Below, piece after piece: positions 44,641 to 55,148 of a stretch of 64,000 bases of DNA (position 1 is the stretch's first letter; each line of letters starts with the position of its first letter). This stretch comes from Hemerocallis citrina (lineage: Eukaryota; Streptophyta; Magnoliopsida; Asparagales; Asphodelaceae). The translations under genes and the position numbers were made by a program. Location: positions 524,001 to 588,000 of the forward strand of contig JACEHZ010000598.1 in the NCBI GenBank assembly GCA_017893485.1, given 5' to 3'. Under the pieces are notes generated by a model. The model was not told the DNA's origin. It made no database searches and saw only the letters and a program-made list of their open reading frames with translations.

Positions 44641-46190
44641 CCACCTGTTGAGGGAGGTGGCTTGGCTCGAGTTCCCATCCGAGCGTCGAGCCCCACATGT
44701 TGAAGTAGATGTGTCGTGGCTCGAACTCTCATCCGAGCGTCGAGCCCCACCCCTTGAAGGAGAAGGTAGCTTGGCTCGAGTTTCCATCCGAACATCGAGC
44801 CCACCCTGTGAGAGGGAAGTAGCTTGGCTTGAGCTTCCATCCGAGCGTCGAGCCCCACCCCCGTTGAAGGAGAAGGTAGCTTGGCTCGAGGTTCCATCCG
44901 AACGTCGAGCCCACCCTGTGAGAGGGAAGGTAGCTTGGCTCGAGCTTCCATCCGAGCGTCGAGCCCCACCCTGTGAGAGGGAACGTAGCTTGGCTCGAGC
45001 TTCCATCCGAGCGTCGAGCCCCACCCCTTGAAGGGGAAGGTAGCTTGGCTCGAGCTTCTACCCGAGCGTCGAGCCCCACCCCTTGAAGGGAAAGGTAGCT
45101 TGGCTCGAGCTTTCATCCGAGCGTCGAGCCCCACCCCTTGAAGGGGAAGGTAGCTTGGCTCGAGCTTCCATCCGAGCGTCGAGCCCCACCCCTTGAAGGG
45201 GAAGGTAGCTTGGCTCGAGCTTTCATCCGAACGTCGAGCCCACCCTGTGAGAGGGAAGTAGTTTGGCTCGAGTTTCCATCCGAGCATCGAGCCCAACCTG
45301 TTGAAGGAGAAGGTAGCTTGGCTCGAGGTTCCATCCGAACGTCGAGCCCACCCTGTGAGAGGGAACGTAGCTTGGCTCGAGCTTCCATCTGAGCGTCGAG
45401 CCCCACCCCTTGAAGGGGAAGGTAGCTTGGCTCGAGCTTCCATCCGAGCGTCGAGCCCACCCTGTGAGAGGGAACGTAGCTTGGCTCGAGCTTCCATCCG
45501 AGCGTCGAGCCCCACCCCTTGAAGGGGAAGGTAGCTTGGCTCGAGCTTCCATCCGAGCGTCGAGCCCCACCCTGTGAGAGGGAACGTAGCTTGGCTCGAG
45601 CTTCTATCCGAGCGTCGAGCCCCACCCTGTGAGAGGGAACGTAGCTTGGCTCGAGCTTCCATCCGAGCGTCGAGCCCCACCCCTTGAAGGGGAAGGTAGC
45701 TTGGCTCGAGCTTCTACCCGAGCGTCGAGCCCCACCCCTTGAAGGGGAAGGTAGCTTGGCTCGAGCTTTCATCCGAACGTCGAGCCCACCCTGTGAGCGG
45801 GAAGTAGTTTGGCTCGAGCTTCCATCCGTGCGTCGAGCCCCACCCCTTGAAGGGGAAGGTAGCTTGGCTCGAGCTTCCATCCGAACGTCGAGCCCACCCT
45901 GTGAGAGGGAAGTAGTTTGGCTCGAGTTTCCATCCGAGCATCGAGCCCTACCTGTTGAAGGGGAAGGTAGCTTGGCTCGAGCTTCCATCCGAACGTCGAG
46001 CCCACCCTGTGAGAGGGAAGTAGTTTGGCTCGAGTTTCCATCCGAGCATCGAGCCCTACCTGTTGAGGGAGAAGGTAGCTTGGCTCGAGTTTCCATCCGA
46101 ACGTCGAGCCCACCCTGTGAGAGGGAAAGTAGCTTGGCTCGAGCTTCCATCCGAGCGTCGAGCCCCACCCCTTGAAGGAGAAGTTAGCTT
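44640..46190. repeat. Tandem array II: ~55-bp units, about 28 copies
   Basis: Units contain GTAGCTTGGCTCGAGCTTCC and end CCTTGAAGGGGAAG or CTGTGAGAGGGAAC. Spacing is 54-55 bases (for example 45040, 45095, 45150). Each unit has a 7-bp inverted repeat, GGCTCGA and TCGAGCC, about 15 bases apart. Adjacent to array I without a gap. 46191-46394 has no recognised feature. Confidence 0.9.
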
Positions 46191-46394
46191 GGCCAGACTT
46201 CGCACTAGGCTCCCTCCGAGATCTCTGACCGACCGCAACTTCACACTTTATGCTAGGAGGTTATTCCTGCCGGGCAAGTAGGGAGGGGCAGCATTGGAAT
46301 TTCATCCTTTTTGCTGACGTGATGGCGCAAATTTCAACGTTTGTTTTAGCCGCTTGATCTTGTCAGATTAGATCTAACGGCTAGATGCTCATTT

Positions 46395-46428
46395 GCGGAA
46401 ATCGAGGAGTCGCTGTCTATTTATAAAA
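46395..46428 (+). promoter_or_regulatory. Promoter of the antisense gene, element 3
   Basis: GCGGAAATCGAGGAGTCGCT (46395-46414) then TATAAAA (46422-46428), 153 bases before the ATG at 46581. The 20-mer is shared, except its last base context, with element 1 at 19722-19741. Confidence 0.7.
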
Positions 46429-46580
46429 CCCCCACCCCCCCCCTCATTTCTTTTCACTATCGTTTCATAATCCCCAATTTTTCCAGTTTTTAGCGCAGGC
46501 ATTTCGATCGCTGTTGGCGGATTCTTTGCAGAGAAGCGTAACTTCCAAAGAATCAGGTTAGTAATTCTCCTTTTTTCTGA

Positions 46581-48947
46581 ATGTCGCGTACTCAGTCTGG
46601 TTCCGAGGCTACAACGTCTGGTCACTCGGAGATGGAGTCAGATTTGGAAACGTCGTCATCTCTGGGCAAGTACCAGGTTAAAGAGGAGGTTTTCTCCGAA
46701 CATGGCTCCGAGGGCGACAGTGACGTAGCTCTAATCGTGCAACCATTGAGTGTTCGGAGGCCCGGAAAGGAGCCGATGGTAGAGGGTGGTGCGGACGAGG
46801 ATAGTGATGATGAGGAGGAGGAGTCGAACGAGGGGTCGGACGAGGAGTCGGGTGCTGGTGATGAAGAGGATGAAGGAGAGCAGGGTGACACGGAGAGTGA
46901 GGAAGGGGAGGGCGTTGGTGCGCCGGATGCCGGCCACGTAGAGGATCTGCCTCCGTTGCCCCCCCTGTCGACGCCGTCGCCTGAGCGCAAGCCCCGGCCA
47001 CGTCGGAAGAAGGTAGTCCTCACCATGCCTCAAAGTTCTTCCTCGTCTGACGAGGGTGTGCCGAGGACGGGTCTTGATGTTCCGCCCGTCACCTTCCGAA
47101 ATCCTGTGTCGATACGGATGTATCCCGATGATGTGAAGGACATCCAGCCGATCCCTCCAGTGCCTGGAGAAAATACAAGGACGAAGATTCGTGCGGACAG
47201 TACTCCCAGCGTCTTGAGACCGGAGTATCTGAACATCATCAGGGCTGCTTACTATATTCCGAGGGAGTACGAGCTTCTGCTGCTGAGCCCGGGTATTCGA
47301 CCTACGACGGTGTTGGCTCCGGGTTACTGCTTATTTCCGGAGCAAGCTTTCATCTCGGGGTTGAGGTTCCCCCTGCACCCCTTCGTGAAGACGGTCTTGA
47401 ACTGGGCCGAGCTGTCCCCCATGCAGTATGGCCCCAACTCTTGGAAGCATCTCATCTGCTTCATCCTGAAGTGCCAAGAGAAAGGGGTGAGGCCGAAGCT
47501 TTCATACTTCCGCGCAATCTTCAGCATTGGTTCGCTTGGGGATATCGAGGGCGTGTTCTTCTTTACGCCGAGACCGAACAAGAAAGTGGTGCACGGCCAC
47601 CCGGACTCGATCAAGAATTGGAGAGATAAGTATTTCGTTGTGAAGACCGAAGGGGAATGGGACATCCCGACCCAGTGGAATTTCGTGAAGCCGAAGCGCA
47701 AGCCCCCAAAGAGGAATGAGTTAACCGCCCAAGAGTGGGGGAGGGTTGATCATTTACTCCGGGGAGACAGCATCGCATGGCGCCGGGTGACCGAGGTTCA
47801 CCTAGCGAGGGCCGGACTGAGTCCCGCCGACCCTAGTATGTTTCTTTCCTCATTTTTTCGTCTTTCTGCCTTCGTGTTAACGTTTAGCCTTCCTTTTCTG
47901 TCTTGTTTGTAGGGATGACGACGCAACAGGCACACGCCAAGCAGATCCTACTCGCCGCCGCAGAGAAGGCGAGACAAGAGAAGAAGAAGAAAGAAGAGCA
48001 GGAACGCCTCGCCGCCGAGAAGCGGAAGACTCCTGGCCAGCCTTCGCAAGCTGGAGGGCCCTCCACCGTGCCTCCCCCGGTGCCCGAGGAACAGCCTTTA
48101 CCGAAGAAGCAAAAGAAGCACCACCATCCTTCGCGGTCGGCTAGAGACCCAGCGGGAGGGTCGGGGAAAACAGTTGAAGCCCCGGCACAACAGCTTCCCC
48201 CCGTACGTCCGAGTGCGGCGGAGTTGGTGGGACGGATGGCGACGATGCCCTTCGCACCTGATTGGTCGATCGTGAAGGGCGACTCCATCCTCGACGGACC
48301 CGTATCGATGGAGTTCGTCTCGAAGGCCATCACCGATCGGGGCGGAATGGCCTTGGCAGCGCAGACGGCCGATCAGGCCTACATGCGCTGGGCCCAAGCC
48401 AACCTCTCGGTAAGTCGTCCGAAGCCCACCCGGTAAATAGGCTTGTAAACTTGTAATTGTTGTTAAGTTTGATTTTTCTTGACAGTCGATGCTTCACGGT
48501 CAGCACTTCCACAAGTGTCTGGAGAAGGAGATTACATACGAGCGGAAGCAGAAGGAGAAGTTCCTTCGGGAATTGACCAAGGCGAAGGAGGATTTTAAGG
48601 AGGCTCGGGACATGGTGGTGGTGCACGAGGCCCAGATAGAGTCTCTGGACAAGATCCACAAGCAGGACCGAGAGGACCTGCTGAAGAAGATCGCGGCCGA
48701 GACTGCGGAGAAAGAGAAGGCGAAGAAGGCCCTGGCGGACTTGGAGGGGGCCTTGGGGGATACGCTCATGACGGCGCAGGACGAGGCTTACGAGCAAGCC
48801 AAGTCTCATTTCAAGTACATCTATCCGGAGTGCAATGTTGACCACCTCGGCTTCGGGTGGAAGCCAGACTTGCCTCCGACCCCGGGGGGTGATGGTGACG
48901 ATGGCGGCCACCACGAAGAAGAGGTGCACCTCGACCCTCAAGACTAG
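46581..48947 (+). CDS. Antisense ORF (PF04195-like), three exons, intact
   Basis: Intact counterpart of the gene at 19906. Exons 46581-47835, 47913-48409, 48486-48947; GT-AG introns of phases 1 and 0, as in element 1; 737 residues. Acidic N-terminus (ESEEGEG, long Asp/Glu/Ser runs ~70-125). Putative gypsy-type transposon domain at ~225-390 (FISGLRFPLHPFVKTVLNW, MQYGPNSWKHLICFILKCQE, HPDSIKNWRDKYFV, GEWDIPTQWN). A Lys/Glu-rich exon 2 (KARQEKKKKEEQERLAAEKR). A coiled-coil exon 3 ending in KSHFKYIYPEC. No enzyme motif seen, so function is unknown; nuclear or structural roles are guesses. It is antisense to its element, with its own TATA upstream. Exon ends are inferred from splice signals and the conserved phase. 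Confidence 0.8.
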
Positions 48948-49103
48948 ATGTTTTTGTTTTTATTTCTCCCCCTTTTGTAAATGCCCTCGGCGGACTGGCC
49001 ACCGCAAATTTTGTATCTTTTTGAGATGAAATGAAATATAGAATTTTTTGGGCCGACTCTACAACACTTGCATTTTGTGATTCTTGTATTTTCTTTTTGA
49101 TAG

Positions 49104-49523
49104 AGGCTAGCTCGCCAACGGAAGTTGGCTCGGGACCGAGAGGCTGCCAAGAATTACTTTTTGGACAAGTCTAGAGAGCTCGGTCTAGAGGTGGCTCGTT
49201 TGAGAAAGATTGTAGCCGACCGGGACTGGTGGGTCATTGAGAAGGACTGGGCGGTCTCGGATACGTCTAGCGGGCGGTCTGCCTCCGAATCTTCTCTTCG
49301 CGAGGCCGTTATAGAGAAAGAATTGGAGATTCGCCAGTTGAAGCTCATACTCGGTGCCGGTCTTGTTGAAGAGGCAAGTAACTCTACTCCGGGGAGGTTG
49401 CCGCCTCCTTCGCTGGTTGTGACACAGCCGGATGATGCGGAGAGCTCGGTGGCGGGTACGTCTTCCTTGGTTGGGACAGCCGAGCGTCACAGGAGCCCTG
49501 AATTTGAGTTCCCGGCTGAGTGA
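49104..49523 (+). CDS. Second small antisense frame, coiled-coil
   Basis: Open frame on + after the main antisense gene, ending at 49523. It is preceded by a pyrimidine tract and an acceptor-like TTTTTGATAG (49104), so it may be a further exon or a separate ORF; the first ATG is at 49125 (about 132 codons). Residues 5-90 are heptad-like (LGLEVARLRKIV, IEKELEIRQLKLIL), then a Ser/Pro-rich tail ending SPEFEFPAE. No known domain. Element 1 shows no clear counterpart. 49524-49876 has no feature I recognise. Confidence 0.45.
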   Translation, partial: RLARQRKLARDREAAKNYFLDKSRELGLEVARLRKIVADRDWWVIEKDWAVSDTSSGRSASESSLREAVIEKELEIRQLKLILGAGLVEEASNSTPGRLPPPSLVVTQPDDAESSVAGTSSLVGTAERHRSPEFEFPAE

Positions 49524-49876
49524 GTGAGTTGAGAGTTCATTGTATTTGCGTTTTCATTCATTGAGTTGTAAGCGACGAGTAATGAATAAGATCGTTTGTT
49601 CTTCGGAGCCCTGATTGCCTCGGGTGCCGAGTGTGGTTGGTGTGACTATGTCAATAAATGGCGACGTTTCGCCTTCTTAGGCATCATTAATGGTGACGTT
49701 TCGTCTTCCTCCGTTTCACATTCGCGGGCGTGATAAATGAGGCCCCGGGGACGGGTGCCGAGCCCTCATACCGGTGAGAAAGACAACTGCAGGCGTAGTA
49801 GCCCTGCCGCCGAGCGTTTTAGGTCGAGGTGCCCCCGGAGGGGACACCCGCCCTGCTCGGGGTCGGAGCCGAGATG

Positions 49877-52800
49877 CTGCCAACCACAAGACCTTTCCTC
49901 CAACACCTGCGCACTTCGGCCAAGAGTGCGTCCCTACGTAAAGCTTCAGGTACATCCTCATCGAAGAACTCCTTTAATTCAGCCAGTCAGAATCCTTTCA
50001 ATTTGCTTTCGAATGATGATCTCCTGGATGTTGTGGAATCGGTGGGAGTGGCGGCTGCTGGGCCACATTCGATCACCAAACTCAAGAAAGTTGTGGAGAT
50101 TGCAGTTGATCACCCTGATCAACAGCAACATCTCAACTAGTGCCTGAGGCTGTTGCTTGCTATTTGTTTTATCATGCTTGTGCTGTGCTACTTCAATTCA
50201 ATGAAGATAGGAAGCTGGAATGTTAGAGGGCTTGGCAACCCCCTTAAGCGTGCCTTAGTTAAAGATGGCATTAGAAATGCTCAAATTGACGTGGTTTGTC
50301 TCCAAGAGACCAAATTCTGTGCTCCATCCCCTAGAAAGTTGTCCTCCATTGGAGGCAATCTTATTAACTCCTGGAGAGGTCTCGATGCGATTGATAGTAG
50401 AGGGGGCATCCTAATTGGCTGGAACGACAATCTCTTTGATTGCACCTATTGTGCTGTTGATATATTTTCAATCTCTATCTCCTTCCGTACCAAAGCTTCA
50501 GGTGTTCAGTGGTCGATCACCTCTGTGTATGCTCCCTTCGAGCTTGATGATAGGGAACTCTGTTTCCATGAAATTGTGCAGCGGAGCAAGTCTCTTAGTG
50601 ATATATGGGTCATCTGTGGAGATTTTAACGTGACCATATCCAACCAAGAGCGCAATCGAGGCTCAGGCTCTAGCAGAGATATGAAGAATTTCCGAGACTG
50701 GATACAACAATTGCAGCTTATTGATTTGCCACTTGCAGGGAGAAAATTTACATGGTCCAACTTGCGCCAAAGTGCTTCTTATGCGCGGTTAGACAGATTT
50801 CTGATTACTAGCCGGTTTGATCAAGCTTTCCCGTCATGTATCCAACACTCTCTGCCCCGTATCGCTTCGGACCATTGCCCTATTATTCTTGACTCTCAAG
50901 CGATACATCATACAGTTCACTACTTTAAATTTGAAAAGGCCTGGACATCTCATGAAAACTTCAATCAAATCATTGAGCAATGGTGGAACAGCTTTGTTTG
51001 CACAGGTTCTAAGGTTGACATACTTGCTCAAAAGCTTAATCTTCTCAAAAGGAGATTAAAACGGTGGAGATATGAGGTCTTTGGTCATATACCTAAGCGC
51101 AAGGCCTCACTGCTGCAAAGTATACATGATTTGGACGTGATAGCTGAAACACAAAGCCTTTCTGATTCCCAAGAAGTTGAGCTCAATACTGCTCGATCGG
51201 AATATCACAAGCTCATTCAGACTGAGACCATCTATTGGCGACAGCGTTCACGCATCACCTGGCTCAAAGAAGGGGACGCTAATACCAAGTTCTTTCACTC
51301 AATGGCTAATGGGCGAAGACGCAAGAACTTCATCTACTCTCTGCTTCAAGAAGGCAATCTGATCACCGACCAATCAACCATCCGATCCAGCTTTGACGAT
51401 CATTTTCAGGAAATTTGTGGCTCCAACAATAACTCTGACTTCACTATTGATTGGTCGACTCTGTATCCATCCACCAATGTAGACCTCTCTATTCTAGATG
51501 CTGACTTCAATAGAGAGGAAATTAAGAAGGCGGTGTTTGGCATGAATGGTGACAAAGCTCCGGGACCTGATGGCTTCCCCATGTACTTTTATCAGCAACA
51601 CTGGGACACTATCAAAGAGGACCTGTGCAGTATGCTCCTAGCCATTCAGCACGGTGAAGCAACCTTCGATAGATTGAACTATTCAACTATTGTGCTCATC
51701 CCTAAGTGTGATGGAGCTTCCACGGTGGCTGACTTTCGTCCCATCAGTCTGTTAAACTGCTCAATGAAGATTTTCACTAAGATTCTTGCCAACAGATTGA
51801 GTCCACTCCTTCACTCTCTTGTTTCTTCATCTCAGAGTGCATTCCTCAGAGGTAAATCTACAGTCGACTGCTTTCTAGTCGCTCATGAAGCCATCAATTT
51901 ATGTTGCACAAAGAAGTCAGATACTATTATGCTTAAGATTGATTTTCGCAAAGCCTTTGACATGCTTAACTGGGATTTCTTGGATCAGCTTCTGAAAGCT
52001 AGGGGTTTTGGGCCACGTTGGTGCTCGTGGATTAAGACAATGCTACACTCTACTAAGTCTAATATCCTGGTCAATGGAATCGGGGGGAAGATAATCAAAT
52101 CCAAAAGGGGACTTAAGCAAGGAGACCCTCTATCTCCAATGCTATTTATCCTTGCTGTGGATGTCCTAGCGCAAATGCTGCGAGTCGGTAGGATCAACGA
52201 CACATTCTCAAGATTAGATCTTCGAGGTACCCTGGCTGACCTCTCTATATTACAGTTTGCAGATGATACTCTGCTCTTCTGCAAAGGAGATGAGCAGGAA
52301 GTACTGCACTTGAAGGTACTTTTGCATCTGTTTGCAAATATATCAGGTCTGCATATCAACTTGTCCAAAACAGCCATCACTTACTTTGGGCGCTCTCAAG
52401 CTAAGCTACAGGCCTTCTCTCAAATCCTTGGCTGTAAGCAAGACTCCTTGCCTACCAAATACCTCGGAATGCCTCTTGCAAAAGGCAGGCTTAAGAAGAG
52501 GGACTGGCAGCCCCTACTGCTCAAAATTGAGCGCAGGCTCTCAACATGGAAAGGCAAAATGCTCTCCCGGGGAGGAAGGCTGATCCTCATTAACTCCGTG
52601 CTCAGCGCACTCCCGACTTACTTTGCTTCCTTCTTTTTGTTGCCGCAATGGGTAATTAAGCGCATTGATCAAATAAGAAGTCGTTTCTTCTGGGTCGGAG
52701 GCGACAAACAGATTTCAGGGATCTCTTGCACCAGCTGGGCATGCATCTGCCAACCAAAGCAACAAGGAGGCCTTGGGGTGCTTGACCTCCAGCTCTTCAA

Positions 52801-54562
52801 CCATGCTCTACTGCTGAAATGGTGGTGGAAGATTCACACCGACAAGTCTCTTTGTACGCAAACTTTAAAATCCCTGTACTTCCAAAGTGACAGCGCAAGC
52901 TTCATTTGTCCGTCCACTTCTTCTGACTTTTGGAAAAATCTTTGCAAACTCAAAGAGCAATTTGATCAAGGGATCTCATGGGAACTTGGAGATGGAGCAT
53001 TCCTCAAATTCTGGACATCGAAGTGGATTAATAAGCAATGCATCGCCAATCTATACCCTAACCTTTATGAGGCGGCCTGGAACAAAGCCGCCTCTCTGAG
53101 ATCACAAGGGTGCCTTCATCAAGATCATTGGACTTGGCGACCAAGCCTTCATACTTCCTCCAATAGTATCATTCTAGCTGAGAAGCAACAGTTACTTCAG
53201 AATATCTCCTCTCTCCAACCATCTTCTAACCAACCTGACAGAGCCAATTGGAACCATGACTTCTCTGGGTGCTTCTCAGTCAAGTCAGCATATCGCTTCT
53301 ACGCCTACTCCGGCTTACTCTCTCCCTTCTATCGGGCATGCTGGAGCAGCTGCGCCGCTCTCAAATGCAAGATATTCATCTGGATGCTGAGTGGGGAGAA
53401 ACTCAACTCCAGAGACAGACACCATTCCAAAGGTTGGAATGGTGACATAGCTTGTAGTGATTGTGACTACCACACAGAGACCACCTACCATATTTTCTTT
53501 GAGTGCCCGAAGGCTACTCAAACTTGGCTTCACTTTTCTAGAGCATTTGACATTCACACACTGCCTGCTTCAATTACCGAATGCTTTTCTACATGGTGTT
53601 TTGACAACATACAGCATAAATACACTCATGCCTGGCATCTTATTACTATAGCTGTTTGTTGGTCAATATGGAATGCTAGAAATGATAGGATTTTTTCCTG
53701 CAAGCAAACATCGGTAAATAATCTCATTGCTAATTCTAAATTCTGGTTTTCTCAATGGTTAGATTCGAGTGACGCTTCCAAGAAGAAGACTAAGATCATG
53801 GAGGAGTTGGGTAGAACAGGGGACAGTGATCTCATGAAGCCTGTTCAAGGGAACACATCTGCCGAGAATGCCAGTTAAAGGATGCTCTAGTACTTGTTTT
53901 CAGTTACTCTGTTTTGTGATGTATTTTGAGACTGATCCAGTCTGATCCAGTATCTTGTCTGACACTTTTTGTAGCTTACTTCCTGTACTGTTTTACTGCT
54001 AAGGGTTTGTATGCCTCGGTTGCCTGTGAGGGAGGGGAAGGGGGATGAGATCACGACAGTGGCCCTAGTTGAGGTGTACGACAGACGTCCGCTGCCCTCT
54101 CTACGGTCCACTCTCGTGCCATCTCGAACTTAACACCCCTCTCATAAACTGAGCATCACTCTAACGCAGTTTTTTGTACTGATCATTTTGAGTATATATA
54201 TAGATTTTGAGGTAGGCATGTCCTACCTTTTTCAGTCAAAAAAAAAAATTTGTCAATTAACATATTTAGTTTTTAAGTAACATAATAAAATTGCTAATTG
54301 ATTTTGTTATTTTTTTGGTATTTTTCATTTCATTATATTCCTGTATGCTAGTGGGGGAAGGAGAAGCAAACGACATGTTGGAAATATGTAAGAGGTACAT
54401 TGGTTTCCTAACAGAGAATTGCACACTTCAGTTGAGCTTCAAGAAGTTTGAATTTAAATTTATTTTATTTTAGAAAGGAAGAGCTTATACAAGGAATTTT
54501 TAGTTAGATACTATCTCGAAGCTTCCGTGACTTGTTTATCCCATTCGTTGTAACTTAATTTC
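49877..54562 (+). repeat. Second copy of L1 3' part and flank
   Basis: Matches 37237-41921 (offset 12,640, then 12,641 after one extra base in the A-tail). By eye only about seven substitutions and one 1-bp indel in ~4.69 kb. It begins inside L1 ORF1 (CTGCCAACCACAAG) and includes ORF2, the A-tail (~54238-54249), the right L1 target duplication and the 41621-41921 segment. It is a duplicated block, not an independent L1 insertion, since the flank is copied too. Confidence 0.9.
50201..53878 (+). CDS. L1 ORF2: endonuclease-reverse transcriptase (copy 2)
   Basis: Intact 1,225-codon duplicate of 37561-41238 with the same motifs, including FADD. Differences seen: Asp to Gly in the sixth codon after WNVRG, Leu to Phe after QETK, and Arg to Cys in SWARICQ, plus silent changes. 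Its ORF1 is lost apart from the last ~88 codons (49877-50140), and no L1 5' end or promoter is present, so it depends on outside transcription. Confidence 0.95.
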   Translation: MKIGSWNVRGLGNPLKRALVKDGIRNAQIDVVCLQETKFCAPSPRKLSSIGGNLINSWRGLDAIDSRGGILIGWNDNLFDCTYCAVDIFSISISFRTKASGVQWSITSVYAPFELDDRELCFHEIVQRSKSLSDIWVICGDFNVTISNQERNRGSGSSRDMKNFRDWIQQLQLIDLPLAGRKFTWSNLRQSASYARLDRFLITSRFDQAFPSCIQHSLPRIASDHCPIILDSQAIHHTVHYFKFEKAWTSHENFNQIIEQWWNSFVCTGSKVDILAQKLNLLKRRLKRWRYEVFGHIPKRKASLLQSIHDLDVIAETQSLSDSQEVELNTARSEYHKLIQTETIYWRQRSRITWLKEGDANTKFFHSMANGRRRKNFIYSLLQEGNLITDQSTIRSSFDDHFQEICGSNNNSDFTIDWSTLYPSTNVDLSILDADFNREEIKKAVFGMNGDKAPGPDGFPMYFYQQHWDTIKEDLCSMLLAIQHGEATFDRLNYSTIVLIPKCDGASTVADFRPISLLNCSMKIFTKILANRLSPLLHSLVSSSQSAFLRGKSTVDCFLVAHEAINLCCTKKSDTIMLKIDFRKAFDMLNWDFLDQLLKARGFGPRWCSWIKTMLHSTKSNILVNGIGGKIIKSKRGLKQGDPLSPMLFILAVDVLAQMLRVGRINDTFSRLDLRGTLADLSILQFADDTLLFCKGDEQEVLHLKVLLHLFANISGLHINLSKTAITYFGRSQAKLQAFSQILGCKQDSLPTKYLGMPLAKGRLKKRDWQPLLLKIERRLSTWKGKMLSRGGRLILINSVLSALPTYFASFFLLPQWVIKRIDQIRSRFFWVGGDKQISGISCTSWACICQPKQQGGLGVLDLQLFNHALLLKWWWKIHTDKSLCTQTLKSLYFQSDSASFICPSTSSDFWKNLCKLKEQFDQGISWELGDGAFLKFWTSKWINKQCIANLYPNLYEAAWNKAASLRSQGCLHQDHWTWRPSLHTSSNSIILAEKQQLLQNISSLQPSSNQPDRANWNHDFSGCFSVKSAYRFYAYSGLLSPFYRACWSSCAALKCKIFIWMLSGEKLNSRDRHHSKGWNGDIACSDCDYHTETTYHIFFECPKATQTWLHFSRAFDIHTLPASITECFSTWCFDNIQHKYTHAWHLITIAVCWSIWNARNDRIFSCKQTSVNNLIANSKFWFSQWLDSSDASKKKTKIMEELGRTGDSDLMKPVQGNTSAENAS

Positions 54563-55148
54563 TGATGCGGTTTGTTTCTGGGAGACGTGTGGATGCACCA
54601 GGTGTGAGTTCTTACTCGATTTGTATTGAAGGAGAAAGCTTCTTCAGAGGCGACCCTCGGCTGGCCGAGCGGTACCTGCGACAGGCTGGAGTGAGGTGGA
54701 TGTCTGGGCTCGGATCAGGTGGCTCAGATCCGAGGTCTGGTGTACCTGCAGATGGTCTCGAAACACCGGGGTTGGTCCCGGTGGCAGACCCTCCGACGAT
54801 CTAGTCAGCTACTTTAAGATAAGAGCAACAGTAACTAGGGTTTAGGGGAGAAAAGATTGATTACCTTTTTAAGAAAGGAGAGGGCCTGGTATTTATAGGA
54901 GTTTCCAATCGGGTCTAGACCCGTTTGGGGCTGGGCCGGACCCGGTTACCCGATTGGCTGAAGCGGTGGAAAGTCGGGCGGTATAGGGCTGACGTAGCAG
55001 GCGCCGGAGTGGTTTCCGGGCTGACGTGGCAGGTCTCCGGGCGGTTTTCCGGTGCTGACGTGGCTGATCTGGAGGATCAGGAAGGACGCGTATCCTGAGG
55101 AGATCTGGTGGCTCAGGGTGAGCCACGCTTTATTCCTGACCCATATCA
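54563..55148 (-). repeat. Solo LTR of element 3 family with perfect target duplication
   Basis: 586 bp, TGATGCGG...CATATCA, flanked by ATTTC at 54558-54562 and 55149-55153. Compared with 41922-42507, the first 163 bases are identical and the remaining 423 carry nine substitutions, while the preceding duplicated 4.7 kb has about seven. Confidence 0.9.

Larger units (their letters stand above)
41922..49876 (-). mobile_element. Tat-like Ty3/gypsy element 3, truncated by a duplication
   Basis: Minus-oriented element preserving, from its 3' end: LTR (41922-42507, preceded by target duplication ATTTC at 41917-41921), polypurine tract, two tandem arrays, and the antisense gene (46581-48947) with a second small antisense frame. 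At 49876/49877 it stops abruptly against a copy of the L1 region. Gag, pol, primer site and the 5' LTR are missing here; the related solo LTR at 54563-55148 keeps the right-hand ATTTC. Confidence 0.8.

Noticed and set aside
43291..46168. Long minus-strand frames (up to 360 codons) and plus-strand frames up to 220 codons
   Set aside because: They run through tandem arrays; every frame is open because the repeat unit lacks stops. Repetitive peptides cycle through three frames, with no domain.
49877..54250. Independent second L1 insertion
   Set aside because: The sequence after the A-tail (target duplication, 300-bp flank, LTR) is copied too, so it is a segmental duplication.
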